From: Psychrobacillus sp032154225
Lineage (GTDB): Bacteria; Bacillota; Bacilli; Bacillales_A; Planococcaceae
Reading direction: 5' to 3'
Assembly (NCBI RefSeq): GCF_032154225.1
Contig: NZ_JALDYF010000001.1
Span: forward strand, 372,001-436,000
Length of the DNA: 64,000 nt
Below are positions 15,817 through 22,396 of the stretch, piece after piece. Made by a program: the position numbers and the translations under genes. The number at the start of each line of letters is the position of its first letter. Positions within the stretch are counted from its first letter, which is position 1. The notes under the pieces were generated by a model that saw only the letters and a program-made list of their open reading frames with translations, was not told the origin of the DNA and did not search any database.

Positions 15817-16712
15817 GATTTAACCCCCAATTCTTTTAATAACCGTTGACGTTCAGCATCAATTGCTGGATCTTTTTCAGTCGTTGTTGCAACTGGTTCA
15901 TCTTGTTTATAAAACCAATCAGGCACTTTTTCTTCTCTCACACGTTTCGGCTTAGTTGGATTTAGCATTCTGATTTTCAAAGCATCATATCGTTTTCGTA
16001 ATTTGATTGGCGACAATACATTCGCTTTTTCAAAATCATCTGCCTGTACCCATCGAATAAGCCTAAATATTTCACTTTTATTTCGCTTGTCCAATTCGAT
16101 AATTCTTCTAAACTCCTCACACCAACTTTGTAAATTCGGTAGTTTGAAGTCTGCGCTATTCTTTTTAATTTCTGAAATAAAAAATGTAGCTAATTTCATT
16201 TCATCCGAGTTATCGTCGAAAACTTGTTTGCGACTATTCTTTTTATTACTTGTAGTCTTTGTAGTAGTCTTTGTAGTAATCTCTGGTAATGGTACTGCCA
16301 AACTGTCTAAACCATCTACGACTTTTGGCGAGTCCATATTGCCAACTTGGCAATACGTCTGACCGTATGGTGAAATGGTTTGTTTCGGCTCTAAAGCATG
16401 TAACTTTTCATAATTTATTCGATACCATTTTGTACGATCGATTGCTAACTTATTAAAACTCCCAGAGACAATTAGATTTTCATTCTCAAGATCTCTAATA
16501 ATCCGATGGATCGTTCTTGCGCTCCAAAAGGGAAATTGTTTTTGCCATTCGTTCACACTGTTGTAAACCCACTTTTTCCCTTCAACTACGTTTGAACTGT
16601 GTTCTGTCCAGTAGTGCAGTTGTTGTAAAAATATCGACTCTGGAAGACCTATTAATACTGCAAGTTTTGGCATTACAAGTAATGGTCTTTCATCTAACAA
16701 TAAATTCGACAT
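15813..16712 (-). CDS. Phage DnaD-like replication (replisome organiser) protein
   Basis: 299 residues from the ATG at 16712, with ATGAGGG upstream; the start at 16724 is less likely. Residues about 10-115 form the winged-helix initiator region common in Firmicutes phages (IFLQQLHYWTEHSSNVVEGKKWVYNSVNEWQ and 'SARTIHRIIRDLENENLIV'). A Thr/Lys-rich linker near 150-165 is followed by a helical domain and a basic C-terminus. Such proteins bind the phage origin and help load the host helicase. No separate DnaC-like loader gene follows, so it may rely on the host loader. Confidence 0.72.
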   Translation of the reverse strand: MSNLLLDERPLLVMPKLAVLIGLPESIFLQQLHYWTEHSSNVVEGKKWVYNSVNEWQKQFPFWSARTIHRIIRDLENENLIVSGSFNKLAIDRTKWYRINYEKLHALEPKQTISPYGQTYCQVGNMDSPKVVDGLDSLAVPLPEITTKTTTKTTSNKKNSRKQVFDDNSDEMKLATFFISEIKKNSADFKLPNLQSWCEEFRRIIELDKRNKSEIFRLIRWVQADDFEKANVLSPIKLRKRYDALKIRMLNPTKPKRVREEKVPDWFYKQDEPVATTTEKDPAIDAERQRLLKELGVKS

Positions 16713-16777
16713 GTAATCCCTCATCTCAGGTGATTTGACTTATACTGCACTATAATTCATAATAAAGTTTCAAATAA

Positions 16778-16912
16778 TTATTTCTGTTGCTGACCAACTT
16801 TGCCGAGTTGATCAGCTTTTTCATTTCCTACGATATTCCACAAATTAGTTGCTACAACTGCTGCCGCAATCGAAAATACAAACACAAAAATACCTTCCGG
16901 ACTATTAAACAA
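16778..16912 (-). CDS. 44-residue single-pass membrane peptide (TTG start)
   Basis: A TTG at 16912 has the strong site GGGAGGTGAG 5-6 nt upstream. The peptide has a membrane helix at about residues 7-27 (GIFVFVFSIAAAVVATNLW) and a short charged tail (NEKADQLGKVGQQQK). It overlaps the end of the previous gene by 8 bp. Small phage membrane peptides of this kind can inhibit lysis or superinfection, but nothing here shows a specific role. Confidence 0.5.
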   Translation of the reverse strand: MFNSPEGIFVFVFSIAAAVVATNLWNIVGNEKADQLGKVGQQQK

Positions 16913-17102
16913 GTCGTCTCACCTCCCTTACAGGAGGCAATTTTTGCTGAATGTATTCCAATCTTCTAAAGGATCTTTGAACATCCAAGCAACGATCATT
17001 AGCTAAATCATAATCACCGTTTCTCATGTTTATTTTCATCTGCTCTAAACAATCTTCGATGCAAGCCTGTTCAAGCATTACTTCCGATAGCCACTCATCC
17101 AT
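16905..17102 (-). CDS. Hypothetical phage protein
   Basis: 65 residues from the ATG at 17102, overlapping the antirepressor stop by 8 bp. The protein is acidic at the start (MDEWLSEVMLEQACIEDCLEQM) and basic toward the end (VQRSFRRLEYIQQKLPPVREVRR). This is consistent with a two-helix or coiled-coil peptide. The family is not recognised. Confidence 0.55.
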   Translation of the reverse strand: MDEWLSEVMLEQACIEDCLEQMKINMRNGDYDLANDRCLDVQRSFRRLEYIQQKLPPVREVRRLV

Positions 17103-17754
17103 TCCAACGTCCTACATATTTGATCGCCTTTTGCAGTTGGTTCTGCTTAACGTCACGGTATGATTTCACTGCATATTGCTGCTTGATAGAACTATAAATC
17201 GCACGGAATACCTCGGCGCGTCTGGAAGGATTTTTTTCAAGCGCAAACACTCTTTCTCCAACGGCTTTTTGCAAACGTTTCTGCTCTCCTGAGTTCAGAG
17301 TAATTTGATTTTGTACACTCTGTTCTATAGCCAACACCTTCTTTTCTGTTTTTTCGAGCTTGTCCTCCAGCTCACATATTTTTAAATCTTGTTGTGCAAT
17401 TAAAAATTCTGGGGATTGCATTTTTTTATTGAGATTGTAATACCCTTCGGTAAGCATGGTGTATGCTTTCCAAGCCTGTTCATTGGACAGCGATTTTGCA
17501 TGAAGTAAAGCCCCTTGCTCCGTCCACAAATAAAGAACAGATACGTATTTAAGGCTAACGTCATTTTGTTGTGAGCCTTTAAATGCTTTTAAATTTTCGC
17601 CTGTTAAAGAGAAGTAATGCTTACCTTCCTCATACCGTTCTTGATTACGTTGAAAATTTCGCTGGATGATATTGTCCTTCGTTTCAAATGCTTCGGCTAA
17701 TTGTGCGCTAGTTAATACACGCATCCCATCTTGCTCAATTACCTTTAAATCCAT
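17095..17754 (-). CDS. Phage antirepressor (ORF6N-ORF6C domains)
   Basis: 219 residues; AAGGGGC precedes the ATG at 17754. Residues about 5-105 are an ORF6N domain (VLTSAQLAEAFETKDNIIQRNFQRN, then the conserved YLWTEQGALLHAK). A coiled coil follows at about 115-150, and residues about 155-219 are an ORF6C domain (RVFALEKNPSRRAEVFRAIYSSIKQQYAVKSYRDVKQ). Such antirepressors bind DNA or the repressor to favour lytic growth. A 10-bp inverted repeat lies in its leader. Confidence 0.82.
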   Translation of the reverse strand: MDLKVIEQDGMRVLTSAQLAEAFETKDNIIQRNFQRNQERYEEGKHYFSLTGENLKAFKGSQQNDVSLKYVSVLYLWTEQGALLHAKSLSNEQAWKAYTMLTEGYYNLNKKMQSPEFLIAQQDLKICELEDKLEKTEKKVLAIEQSVQNQITLNSGEQKRLQKAVGERVFALEKNPSRRAEVFRAIYSSIKQQYAVKSYRDVKQNQLQKAIKYVGRWNG

Positions 17755-17771
17755 TGTCTTAGCCCCTTCCT

Positions 17772-17802
17772 AAAGGGTAACGTCAATAAGTTGTTACCCT
17801 TT
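17772..17802 (-). promoter_or_regulatory. Perfect inverted repeat upstream of antirepressor
   Basis: AAAGGGTAAC at 17772-17781 and GTTACCCTTT at 17793-17802 are perfectly complementary with an 11-nt spacer, about 18-48 nt before the antirepressor start. There is no T-run after it on the minus strand, so it looks more like an operator or leader hairpin than a terminator. Its function is inferred from position. Confidence 0.45.
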
Positions 17803-17808
17803 GAATTA

Positions 17809-18159
17809 TCAAACTGCGCAAGCATTACTTCTCTTCTTCAAATAAGATAAACGTTCCCTCACATCCTTATATTCACGACCAAGAGCAACAGCTAAATCAG
17901 TAGTTGAATACTCTTTATGGAAATCAAGGAGATACCAATCATCGGCTTCGGACCAATCGTTTGGTGCAATCGTTTCACCATGTCCAACGATCATTTTCCC
18001 AACTGCACATTCTGTGATACAGTGTTTATATACATGTCTTGACTTGTTATTCATGGGACAACTTTTGCAGAAGTTTTCCTCTAAATCATGAATGGCAAGC
18101 CTTGCTTTTCTTTTTTCCAACCTCGCCGCTTTAACTTCTTTTTTCGTAACCACTATCAT
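17809..18159 (-). CDS. Phage zinc-finger/HTH protein
   Basis: 116 residues from the ATG at 18159, which overlaps the previous stop as ATGA and has AAAGGATGG upstream. A Cys/His-rich N-terminal half (CKSCPMNNKSR...HCITEC) is a zinc-finger, and the C-terminal part (DWYLLDFHKEYSTTDLAVALGREYKDVRERLSYLKKR) is a helix-turn-helix. The combination is frequent in Bacillus phage early regions as a zinc-finger DNA-binding protein. Its target is unknown. Confidence 0.6.
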   Translation of the reverse strand: MIVVTKKEVKAARLEKRKARLAIHDLEENFCKSCPMNNKSRHVYKHCITECAVGKMIVGHGETIAPNDWSEADDWYLLDFHKEYSTTDLAVALGREYKDVRERLSYLKKRSNACAV

Positions 18160-18680
18160 GCTAACCATCCTTTCGCCATCCATCTTGGTAATAGACCACG
18201 AATGCATTCTTTCACAGAGATTCGATAATCCTTTTGTAACTGAATGAGCAAGTTATCGATAAAGGCTCTTCCATCCAGCAACTCTTCCATGAGATTCTTA
18301 ATTTCCTGTCTTTCGATACTTGTAATAGTCGATGGCGGTTTGGCTAAACAAACATCCTCTAGTTTTTTTATCGCTTCTTTTAGCTCAATCAACGTGTACG
18401 ATTCAATTGATAATCTATGCTGTTCTATACTCTTTCCTCTAAAAACTGGTGAAGTATATCCACCACTAAATTCAAAGAGAATATCATTTGCATATTCAGG
18501 ATTGTCATATAGATTAATAGATGCTCTTGCAATGTCTTCTTGCATTTTCCGCTTGTCATTCTTTATATGACTCCCCAGCTGTTGGCTTATATTCAAATCA
18601 GCAGCCAATCTCTCTCCCTTCATTTCTTCACTTGCTAGAAGTCTCTCAACTGCTGGACCTACAAATGCTGATTTTTTCAA
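18156..18680 (-). CDS. Phage early regulator, HTH-like hypothetical protein
   Basis: 174 residues from the ATG at 18680. An N-terminal region (VERLLASEEMKGERLAADLNISQQLGSHIKNDKRKMQEDIARA) has a helix-turn-helix character. The C-terminal two thirds are helical and charged, with 'YTLIELKEAIKKLEDV'. Proteins of this type sit between the repressor and antirepressor genes in Bacillus and Listeria phages. A DNA-binding role is likely but not shown. The next gene starts within its stop codon. Confidence 0.5.
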   Translation of the reverse strand: MKKSAFVGPAVERLLASEEMKGERLAADLNISQQLGSHIKNDKRKMQEDIARASINLYDNPEYANDILFEFSGGYTSPVFRGKSIEQHRLSIESYTLIELKEAIKKLEDVCLAKPPSTITSIERQEIKNLMEELLDGRAFIDNLLIQLQKDYRISVKECIRGLLPRWMAKGWLA

Positions 18681-18771
18681 CTAACTTCCTCCCCTTTTTG
18701 TATAACTACCTATCTACTTCTATACAACTTTATGTCTTACAATAAAGTTAACTTGATAGAAATAGCCCCAT

Positions 18772-19041
18772 TCAATTCCTCGCTTGTTGCTTCAGCCAGT
18801 TAAGGAGAAATTCCTCCGTCTCTTTAGCTGGAAACAACCATTTGCGCCCAACCTTAAATTTTGGAAAGTTTTCATTATAGAAAAACTTTTCTTTGATGAA
18901 AGGTAAGCTCATATTTGTTTGGCGCATAAGCTCGTCCATATCCCAAAACGTATGACGATGTTCAATCTCTTTCAATTTCTTACTAAGTTCTTCTCGGAAC
19001 ATTAACTCTAATTCGCTTTCATTGACCTGCAGCGATAACAT
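18772..19041 (-). CDS. DUF771 family (excisionase-like) protein
   Basis: 89 residues from the ATG at 19041, preceded by AAAGGAGG; a longer reading from 19074 is not needed. 'FWDMDELMRQTNMSLPFIKEKFFYNENFPKFKVGRKWLFPAKETEEFLLNWLKQ' is the DUF771 signature, a winged-helix-like fold resembling MerR/excisionase modules. It is common at the start of Gram-positive phage early regions and probably binds DNA. The leader has a large hairpin. Confidence 0.75.
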   Translation of the reverse strand: MLSLQVNESELELMFREELSKKLKEIEHRHTFWDMDELMRQTNMSLPFIKEKFFYNENFPKFKVGRKWLFPAKETEEFLLNWLKQQARN

Positions 19042-19076
19042 ATAAAATCCTCCTTTCCGACAGGTCGTACCCATCT

Positions 19077-19123
19077 AGATGACTACGAACCAGCGAAGGG
19101 GTAACAATGGTTCATAGCCATCT
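19077..19123 (-). promoter_or_regulatory. Long hairpin in the leader of the DUF771 gene
   Basis: AGATGACTACGAACC at 19077-19091 and GGTTCATAGCCATCT at 19109-19123 pair over 15 bp with two mismatches that become G-T pairs in RNA. They lie 36-82 nt upstream of the start codon. No T-run follows. It may be an operator or an RNA control element. Confidence 0.4.
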
Positions 19124-19202
19124 GGAAGAGGACGACAACTCTTCCAAATCATTTTTCTCTCACTCTCCAAATCTTGTATAATCTAGAAGAGGAGGTGAAA
19201 TT

Positions 19203-19631
19203 ATGACAGAACACTTATGGGAATTAAAATTAGAACAAATACCACTTGGTTGGAACGACATGTATCAAGATGCTATTGAAAAATATCCTAACGGCGCTGA
19301 AATGAATGGTTCTTTTGTTCATCCTGTTGATTATCACGCACAGCTACTTGCCTACTTTCACGTCTATCAAGCTAAAGCAAAGTCTGCATACGATAAACTT
19401 CAAGAAAAATTTGATAAGAAACTTTTGAATACTTTAGTTCAATATGATATGTTCTTATATTCAGTAATTTATGAATGGGTTGATGATGAACGGGATTTTA
19501 GCCAATTCAATTCTTCCGATTTAGATAATCAATTAAAAGATTCTATTTATTACGTTGTAAAAGATGATTTACTCCACATGGAACCATATAAACAACTTCA
19601 ACTCATTCAGATGAATTTCGATAAAATTTAG
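19203..19631 (+). CDS. Hypothetical phage protein on the opposite strand
   Basis: 142 residues; GAGGAGGTG precedes the ATG, and a TATAAT box is visible at 19177-19182, so expression is well supported. The protein is helical, acidic and aromatic-rich (HPVDYHAQLLAYFHVYQAKAKSAYDKLQEKFDKKLLNTLVQYDMFLYSVIYEW). No family is recognised. It is convergent with, and overlaps by 29 bp, the gene at 19,603-19,869. It is the only plus-strand gene within the right-operator early block, so it may be expressed separately. Confidence 0.6.
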   Translation: MTEHLWELKLEQIPLGWNDMYQDAIEKYPNGAEMNGSFVHPVDYHAQLLAYFHVYQAKAKSAYDKLQEKFDKKLLNTLVQYDMFLYSVIYEWVDDERDFSQFNSSDLDNQLKDSIYYVVKDDLLHMEPYKQLQLIQMNFDKI

Positions 19632-19869
19632 TAATGTAAAATTCAATTTGCTTTGCCATTTTGGCAGGTATCGGAGCAATATCTTTACCTGCCTCTCCCT
19701 TTGTTAGCTTTACTTCGTGTTTAATCCATCTTGCAGCTCGATATGTCAAATCAAGATCACTTGAAATTTGAGAAGCAGAAGATTCATCAAAATAATTTAT
19801 TAAATCTTTATAAATTTTTTCTTCCACTTCTTTATCTCCATCACGAATGAAAGGCTGTTGTTCAAACAT
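19603..19869 (-). CDS. Hypothetical phage early protein
   Basis: 88 residues from the ATG at 19869 behind AAGGAGGTG; the GTG at 19878 lies within that site. Acidic N-terminus, then a helix-turn-helix-like stretch (LINYFDESSASQISSDLDLTYRAARWIKHEVKL) and a basic C-terminus. It may be a small DNA-binding protein. It is the second gene after the Cro-like repressor, in the operon driven by the consensus promoter at about 20,160-20,187. Confidence 0.55.
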   Translation of the reverse strand: MFEQQPFIRDGDKEVEEKIYKDLINYFDESSASQISSDLDLTYRAARWIKHEVKLTKGEAGKDIAPIPAKMAKQIEFYITKFYRNSSE

Positions 19870-19904
19870 CCCTCTCACCTCCTTTTAAAATGAAAATGCA
19901 CCAC

Positions 19905-20123
19905 TTATATAGTATGAGATTCTTGTACTTCATTATCAAATAAAAAGAAGATATCCTCTTCTAAAATTTGGGATATTTTAAGAACAGCTTCTAGTGGTGG
20001 AGAAAAATAACCATTCTCCCAATTAGAAACAGATTGTTTCCCTTTATATCCAAGTGCTAAAGCTAACTGTTCTTGAGTAAGTTTTTTCTTTTCACGAGAT
20101 TTTATCAAATTATAGTTTTTCAT
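19905..20123 (-). CDS. XRE-family Cro-like regulator
   Basis: 72 residues from the ATG at 20123 behind GGAGGTGAG; a start at 20147 is not supported. The HTH_3 domain fills the protein: 'LIKSREKKKLTQEQLALALGYKGKQSVSNWENGYFSPPLEAVLKISQIL'. It is divergent from the larger repressor, with operators between them, so it is probably the lytic (Cro-type) arm of the switch. Confidence 0.82.
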   Translation of the reverse strand: MKNYNLIKSREKKKLTQEQLALALGYKGKQSVSNWENGYFSPPLEAVLKISQILEEDIFFLFDNEVQESHTI

Positions 20124-20158
20124 ATTCTCACCTCCAAGTATGAACACCTTGTACTTTC

Positions 20159-20187
20159 ATTATAAGTACAAGAATCTTGTATGTCAA
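20159..20187 (-). promoter_or_regulatory. Consensus sigma-A promoter for the early (lytic) operon
   Basis: Read on the minus strand: TTGACA (20187-20182), 17-bp spacer, TATAAT (20164-20159); both boxes are perfect. The 15-bp operator at 20167-20181 fills the spacer, so repressor binding would exclude RNA polymerase. Confidence 0.8.
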
Positions 20188-20253
20188 CAAGAAAATACAA
20201 TTATCTTGTACTTACATTAACTTATTTATATTTTGTTGTACAATATACTTGTA
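20167..20253. promoter_or_regulatory. Three 15-bp repressor operators in the lysogeny switch
   Basis: TACAAGAATCTTGTA (20167-20181), TACAATTATCTTGTA (20196-20210) and TACAATATACTTGTA (20239-20253) share the form TACAA-N5-TTGTA; the first is a perfect palindrome around its centre. Site 1 lies in the spacer of the minus-strand promoter. Site 3 is just upstream of the plus-strand repressor's ribosome site. A half-site TTGTA also occurs near 20149. The arrangement resembles a lambda-type double-sided operator. Confidence 0.72.
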
Positions 20254-20273
20254 CGTCTAATAGGAGGCATACC

Positions 20274-20633
20274 ATGCTATCTAAAAGATTAAAATTAGCT
20301 AGAAACAAAACAAGGTTAACTCAAGATGAACTTGCTAAAAAAGTTAATACTACCAAGGCGACTATCAGCAATTATGAAAACGGTCATAGCACACCTTCAA
20401 ATGAAATGTTGGTATTACTTGCTAATGTATTAAATACAACCACTGACTATTTACTTGGTCGCGACATGATTCAACTCGAAAAAGATAATGAAGATAAAGA
20501 CGAGGAAGAGTTTTTAAAGTGGATGGACGATCCTACGACAGATTTATTCTTTCGTGAATACATAAACAGTCCAGAAGAAATGAAGGCCCAATTACGCAAG
20601 ATATGGGACATCATTAAAAATACACCCAATTAA
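20274..20633 (+). CDS. XRE-family lysogeny repressor (CI/ImmR-like)
   Basis: 119 residues from the ATG at 20274 behind AGGAGG. Residues 2-60 are an HTH_3 domain (LKLARNKTRLTQDELAKKVNTTKATISNYENGHSTPSNEMLVLLANVLNTTTDYLLG). An acidic C-terminal tail (EKDNEDKDEEEFLKW...) may be the oligomerisation part or the site attacked by the ImmA-like protease encoded nearby. It reads rightward toward the integrase and probably keeps the prophage silent through the operators upstream of it. Confidence 0.82.
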   Translation: MLSKRLKLARNKTRLTQDELAKKVNTTKATISNYENGHSTPSNEMLVLLANVLNTTTDYLLGRDMIQLEKDNEDKDEEEFLKWMDDPTTDLFFREYINSPEEMKAQLRKIWDIIKNTPN

Positions 20634-20657
20634 GTGAATTATAGTAAAGATAAATAT

Positions 20658-20688
20658 GAGATATGGCTTTGCCATGTCTCTTTTTTTA
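20658..20688 (+). terminator. Rho-independent terminator after the repressor
   Basis: GAGATATGGC and GCCATGTCTC pair with a 3-nt loop and are followed by seven T residues. Confidence 0.75.
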
Positions 20689-20794
20689 TAAGCATTAAAT
20701 CAAAATTTGGCATTTGAGGAACATATGGGGTTTAAATAAGGTTTATTTATCGATGACTTTATTACCACTGAAATTACAAAAGGAGGAGTTTAGA

Positions 20795-20821
20795 ATGGGT
20801 GGATTTTTTGTTTTTAAATGA
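20795..20821 (+). CDS. Eight-residue leader peptide, coupled to the next gene
   Basis: The only strong ribosome site here (AAAGGAGGAG) stands before this ATG, which encodes MGGFFVFK and then stops in an ATGA overlap with the following gene. The next gene has no ribosome site of its own. A translational-coupling leader is the simplest reading. Confidence 0.4.
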   Translation: MGGFFVFK

Positions 20822-21024
20822 AGCCAAATATTAAAAGTAAATTAATTCTTAATGATGGTACAACAATTCATGGAAACCTTTCCCATGTTACTAAGCAGAA
20901 AATGGCTGTTATTACTTATACAAAAAACAAAAAATACAGTGTAGTTATGATACCAATCGGCAATATCTCAATTGCTATAGGAGAAGAAGTGTATACCAAT
21001 GAAGAAGATGAGATTGAAATATAA
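20818..21024 (+). CDS. Hypothetical small protein in the lysogeny region
   Basis: 68 residues, translated from an ATG overlapping the leader-peptide stop. The sequence (SKLILNDGTTIHGNLSHVTKQKMAVITYTKNKKYSVVMIPIGNISIAIGEE) is strand-rich and has the look of a small LSm/SH3-like barrel, but no family is recognised. It lies between the repressor terminator and the two-gene cassette and could belong to either unit. Confidence 0.5.
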   Translation: MKPNIKSKLILNDGTTIHGNLSHVTKQKMAVITYTKNKKYSVVMIPIGNISIAIGEEVYTNEEDEIEI

Positions 21025-21179
21025 ACTGAAGCGAAAAAATAGGAAGAGAAAAAAATAACTGCCTCACCTCTAATTCTAACACTAGAAGTAGAGGAATTCG
21101 GTAAAACTATGGAGCTTTAGTGAAACTAAAATAGAAAGCTTAAATTTATTACTTATTAACAGTTAGGAGAGAAAATGAT

Positions 21180-22376
21180 ATGATTACAAATAATGACGAA
21201 GCATCACAAAATGAGTCCGGGCAACTTAATATAGAGGAATCTGCAGCAACTGTTGTAGAAGTAGAACTACAAGTAGCGACTAATGCTGAAGCATCATCAG
21301 CAGTTGCTGACGAGATACCGAATAAAGAAACTGTTAGTTTTCATATCAACAATCTAGCTATTACCTTATTGAATATGGAAAAATCTCAAGCTGATTTTGC
21401 AACAAAGTGTATAAAATTAATTCCCGAAGATCATAAAGTTTTTTATGATTTTTTCCAAACCCACATTGAACAAACTAGGTATGGAAAAAATACTCGAGAG
21501 TGTAAATTTACAGATTCAGACAATTCCATTTTAACAAAAATAAATCGGTATGAGCAAAATAAATCGGAAGAAAACTTCATCATATTTACAAACGAAGTAA
21601 CTAAAAATCTTTTTACATTTATGAAAGAATCAACAAAAAGTAGTGGCTCATTTTTCGTATTAGATGCATTACACAATGAGGAAGAAGTAATAATATTTCT
21701 TAAACTAGATCCCAAAAATGGGGTCCAGTTAGACCCTGAAACACTTGATATAAAAGAAATTAAAAATATGTTACCTGAATCTAATGATCGGGTACATAAA
21801 TGTGCAATTATCAGAAAAAATTACGTTGCAAATAGTACAAACTTATTTGTATTAGACCGTCAACAAAAAGCTGGGGAAACTTCAAAGTTCTTTATGTCTA
21901 AATTCTTACAAGCAATAGCCATACCGAATAACAATATAAAAACAGTTGCACTTCTCAATGAACTCTACACCAAGATAGAAGCGAAGCTGCCAGATACAGA
22001 AAAGGAACAAATTAACACCGCTATTGACTCAGAATTTAATAATGGGGCCACTATTCATATTCCTGAAACAGTGAAAAATATATACGAAAAACTAATATCA
22101 CAAGAAACAGAAGATAGAGAAATACTAATTGAAGAATATAAAACACATTTTGTTTCCGATTTTGCGACTAAATATAAGGATTATGGTCTTGCTCTCACAA
22201 TCGATAGGGAAGAAAATAAAGTACTCTATAATGCCCCTAACAACAAAATACTTTTTAGATATAATAAAGATTTGCATAACAATGAAGTTACTGTTCTTCA
22301 TAATAAGACAGACGATATCTATAATATAACTATTAGAAATAATGCTAGTATTGGATTTGAGAAGAAAATAAGATAA
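21180..22376 (+). CDS. Unrecognised cassette protein A, possible nucleoid-associated (NA37-like)
   Basis: 398 residues; TTAGGAGAG precedes the ATG. Residues 1-50 are an acidic, Ala/Glu/Val-rich, probably disordered extension. Residues about 50-250 follow the layout of 37-kDa nucleoid-associated (YejK/NdpA, PF04245) proteins. A first helix pair is followed by a strand unit 'SGSFFVLDALHNEEEVIIFLKL' (155-176), an 'HKCAIIRK' strand and a final 'LFVLDRQQKAGETSKFFMSKFLQA' motif (222-245). The rest is helical plus a strand-rich C-terminus. KwaB (DUF4868) of the Kiwa system is an alternative relative. The similarity is weak, so a DNA-binding role is a hypothesis. The gene lies 20 bp from the membrane protein gene, probably one transcript. 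Confidence 0.55.
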   Translation: MITNNDEASQNESGQLNIEESAATVVEVELQVATNAEASSAVADEIPNKETVSFHINNLAITLLNMEKSQADFATKCIKLIPEDHKVFYDFFQTHIEQTRYGKNTRECKFTDSDNSILTKINRYEQNKSEENFIIFTNEVTKNLFTFMKESTKSSGSFFVLDALHNEEEVIIFLKLDPKNGVQLDPETLDIKEIKNMLPESNDRVHKCAIIRKNYVANSTNLFVLDRQQKAGETSKFFMSKFLQAIAIPNNNIKTVALLNELYTKIEAKLPDTEKEQINTAIDSEFNNGATIHIPETVKNIYEKLISQETEDREILIEEYKTHFVSDFATKYKDYGLALTIDREENKVLYNAPNNKILFRYNKDLHNNEVTVLHNKTDDIYNITIRNNASIGFEKKIR

Positions 22377-22396
22377 GACAGGAGATTTAAGAGGCT

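Noticed and set aside
20795..20821. Programmed frameshift joining MGGFFVFK to the next frame
   Set aside because: The downstream frame has a TAA immediately before its ATG, and no X-XXY-YYZ slippery heptamer is in register.
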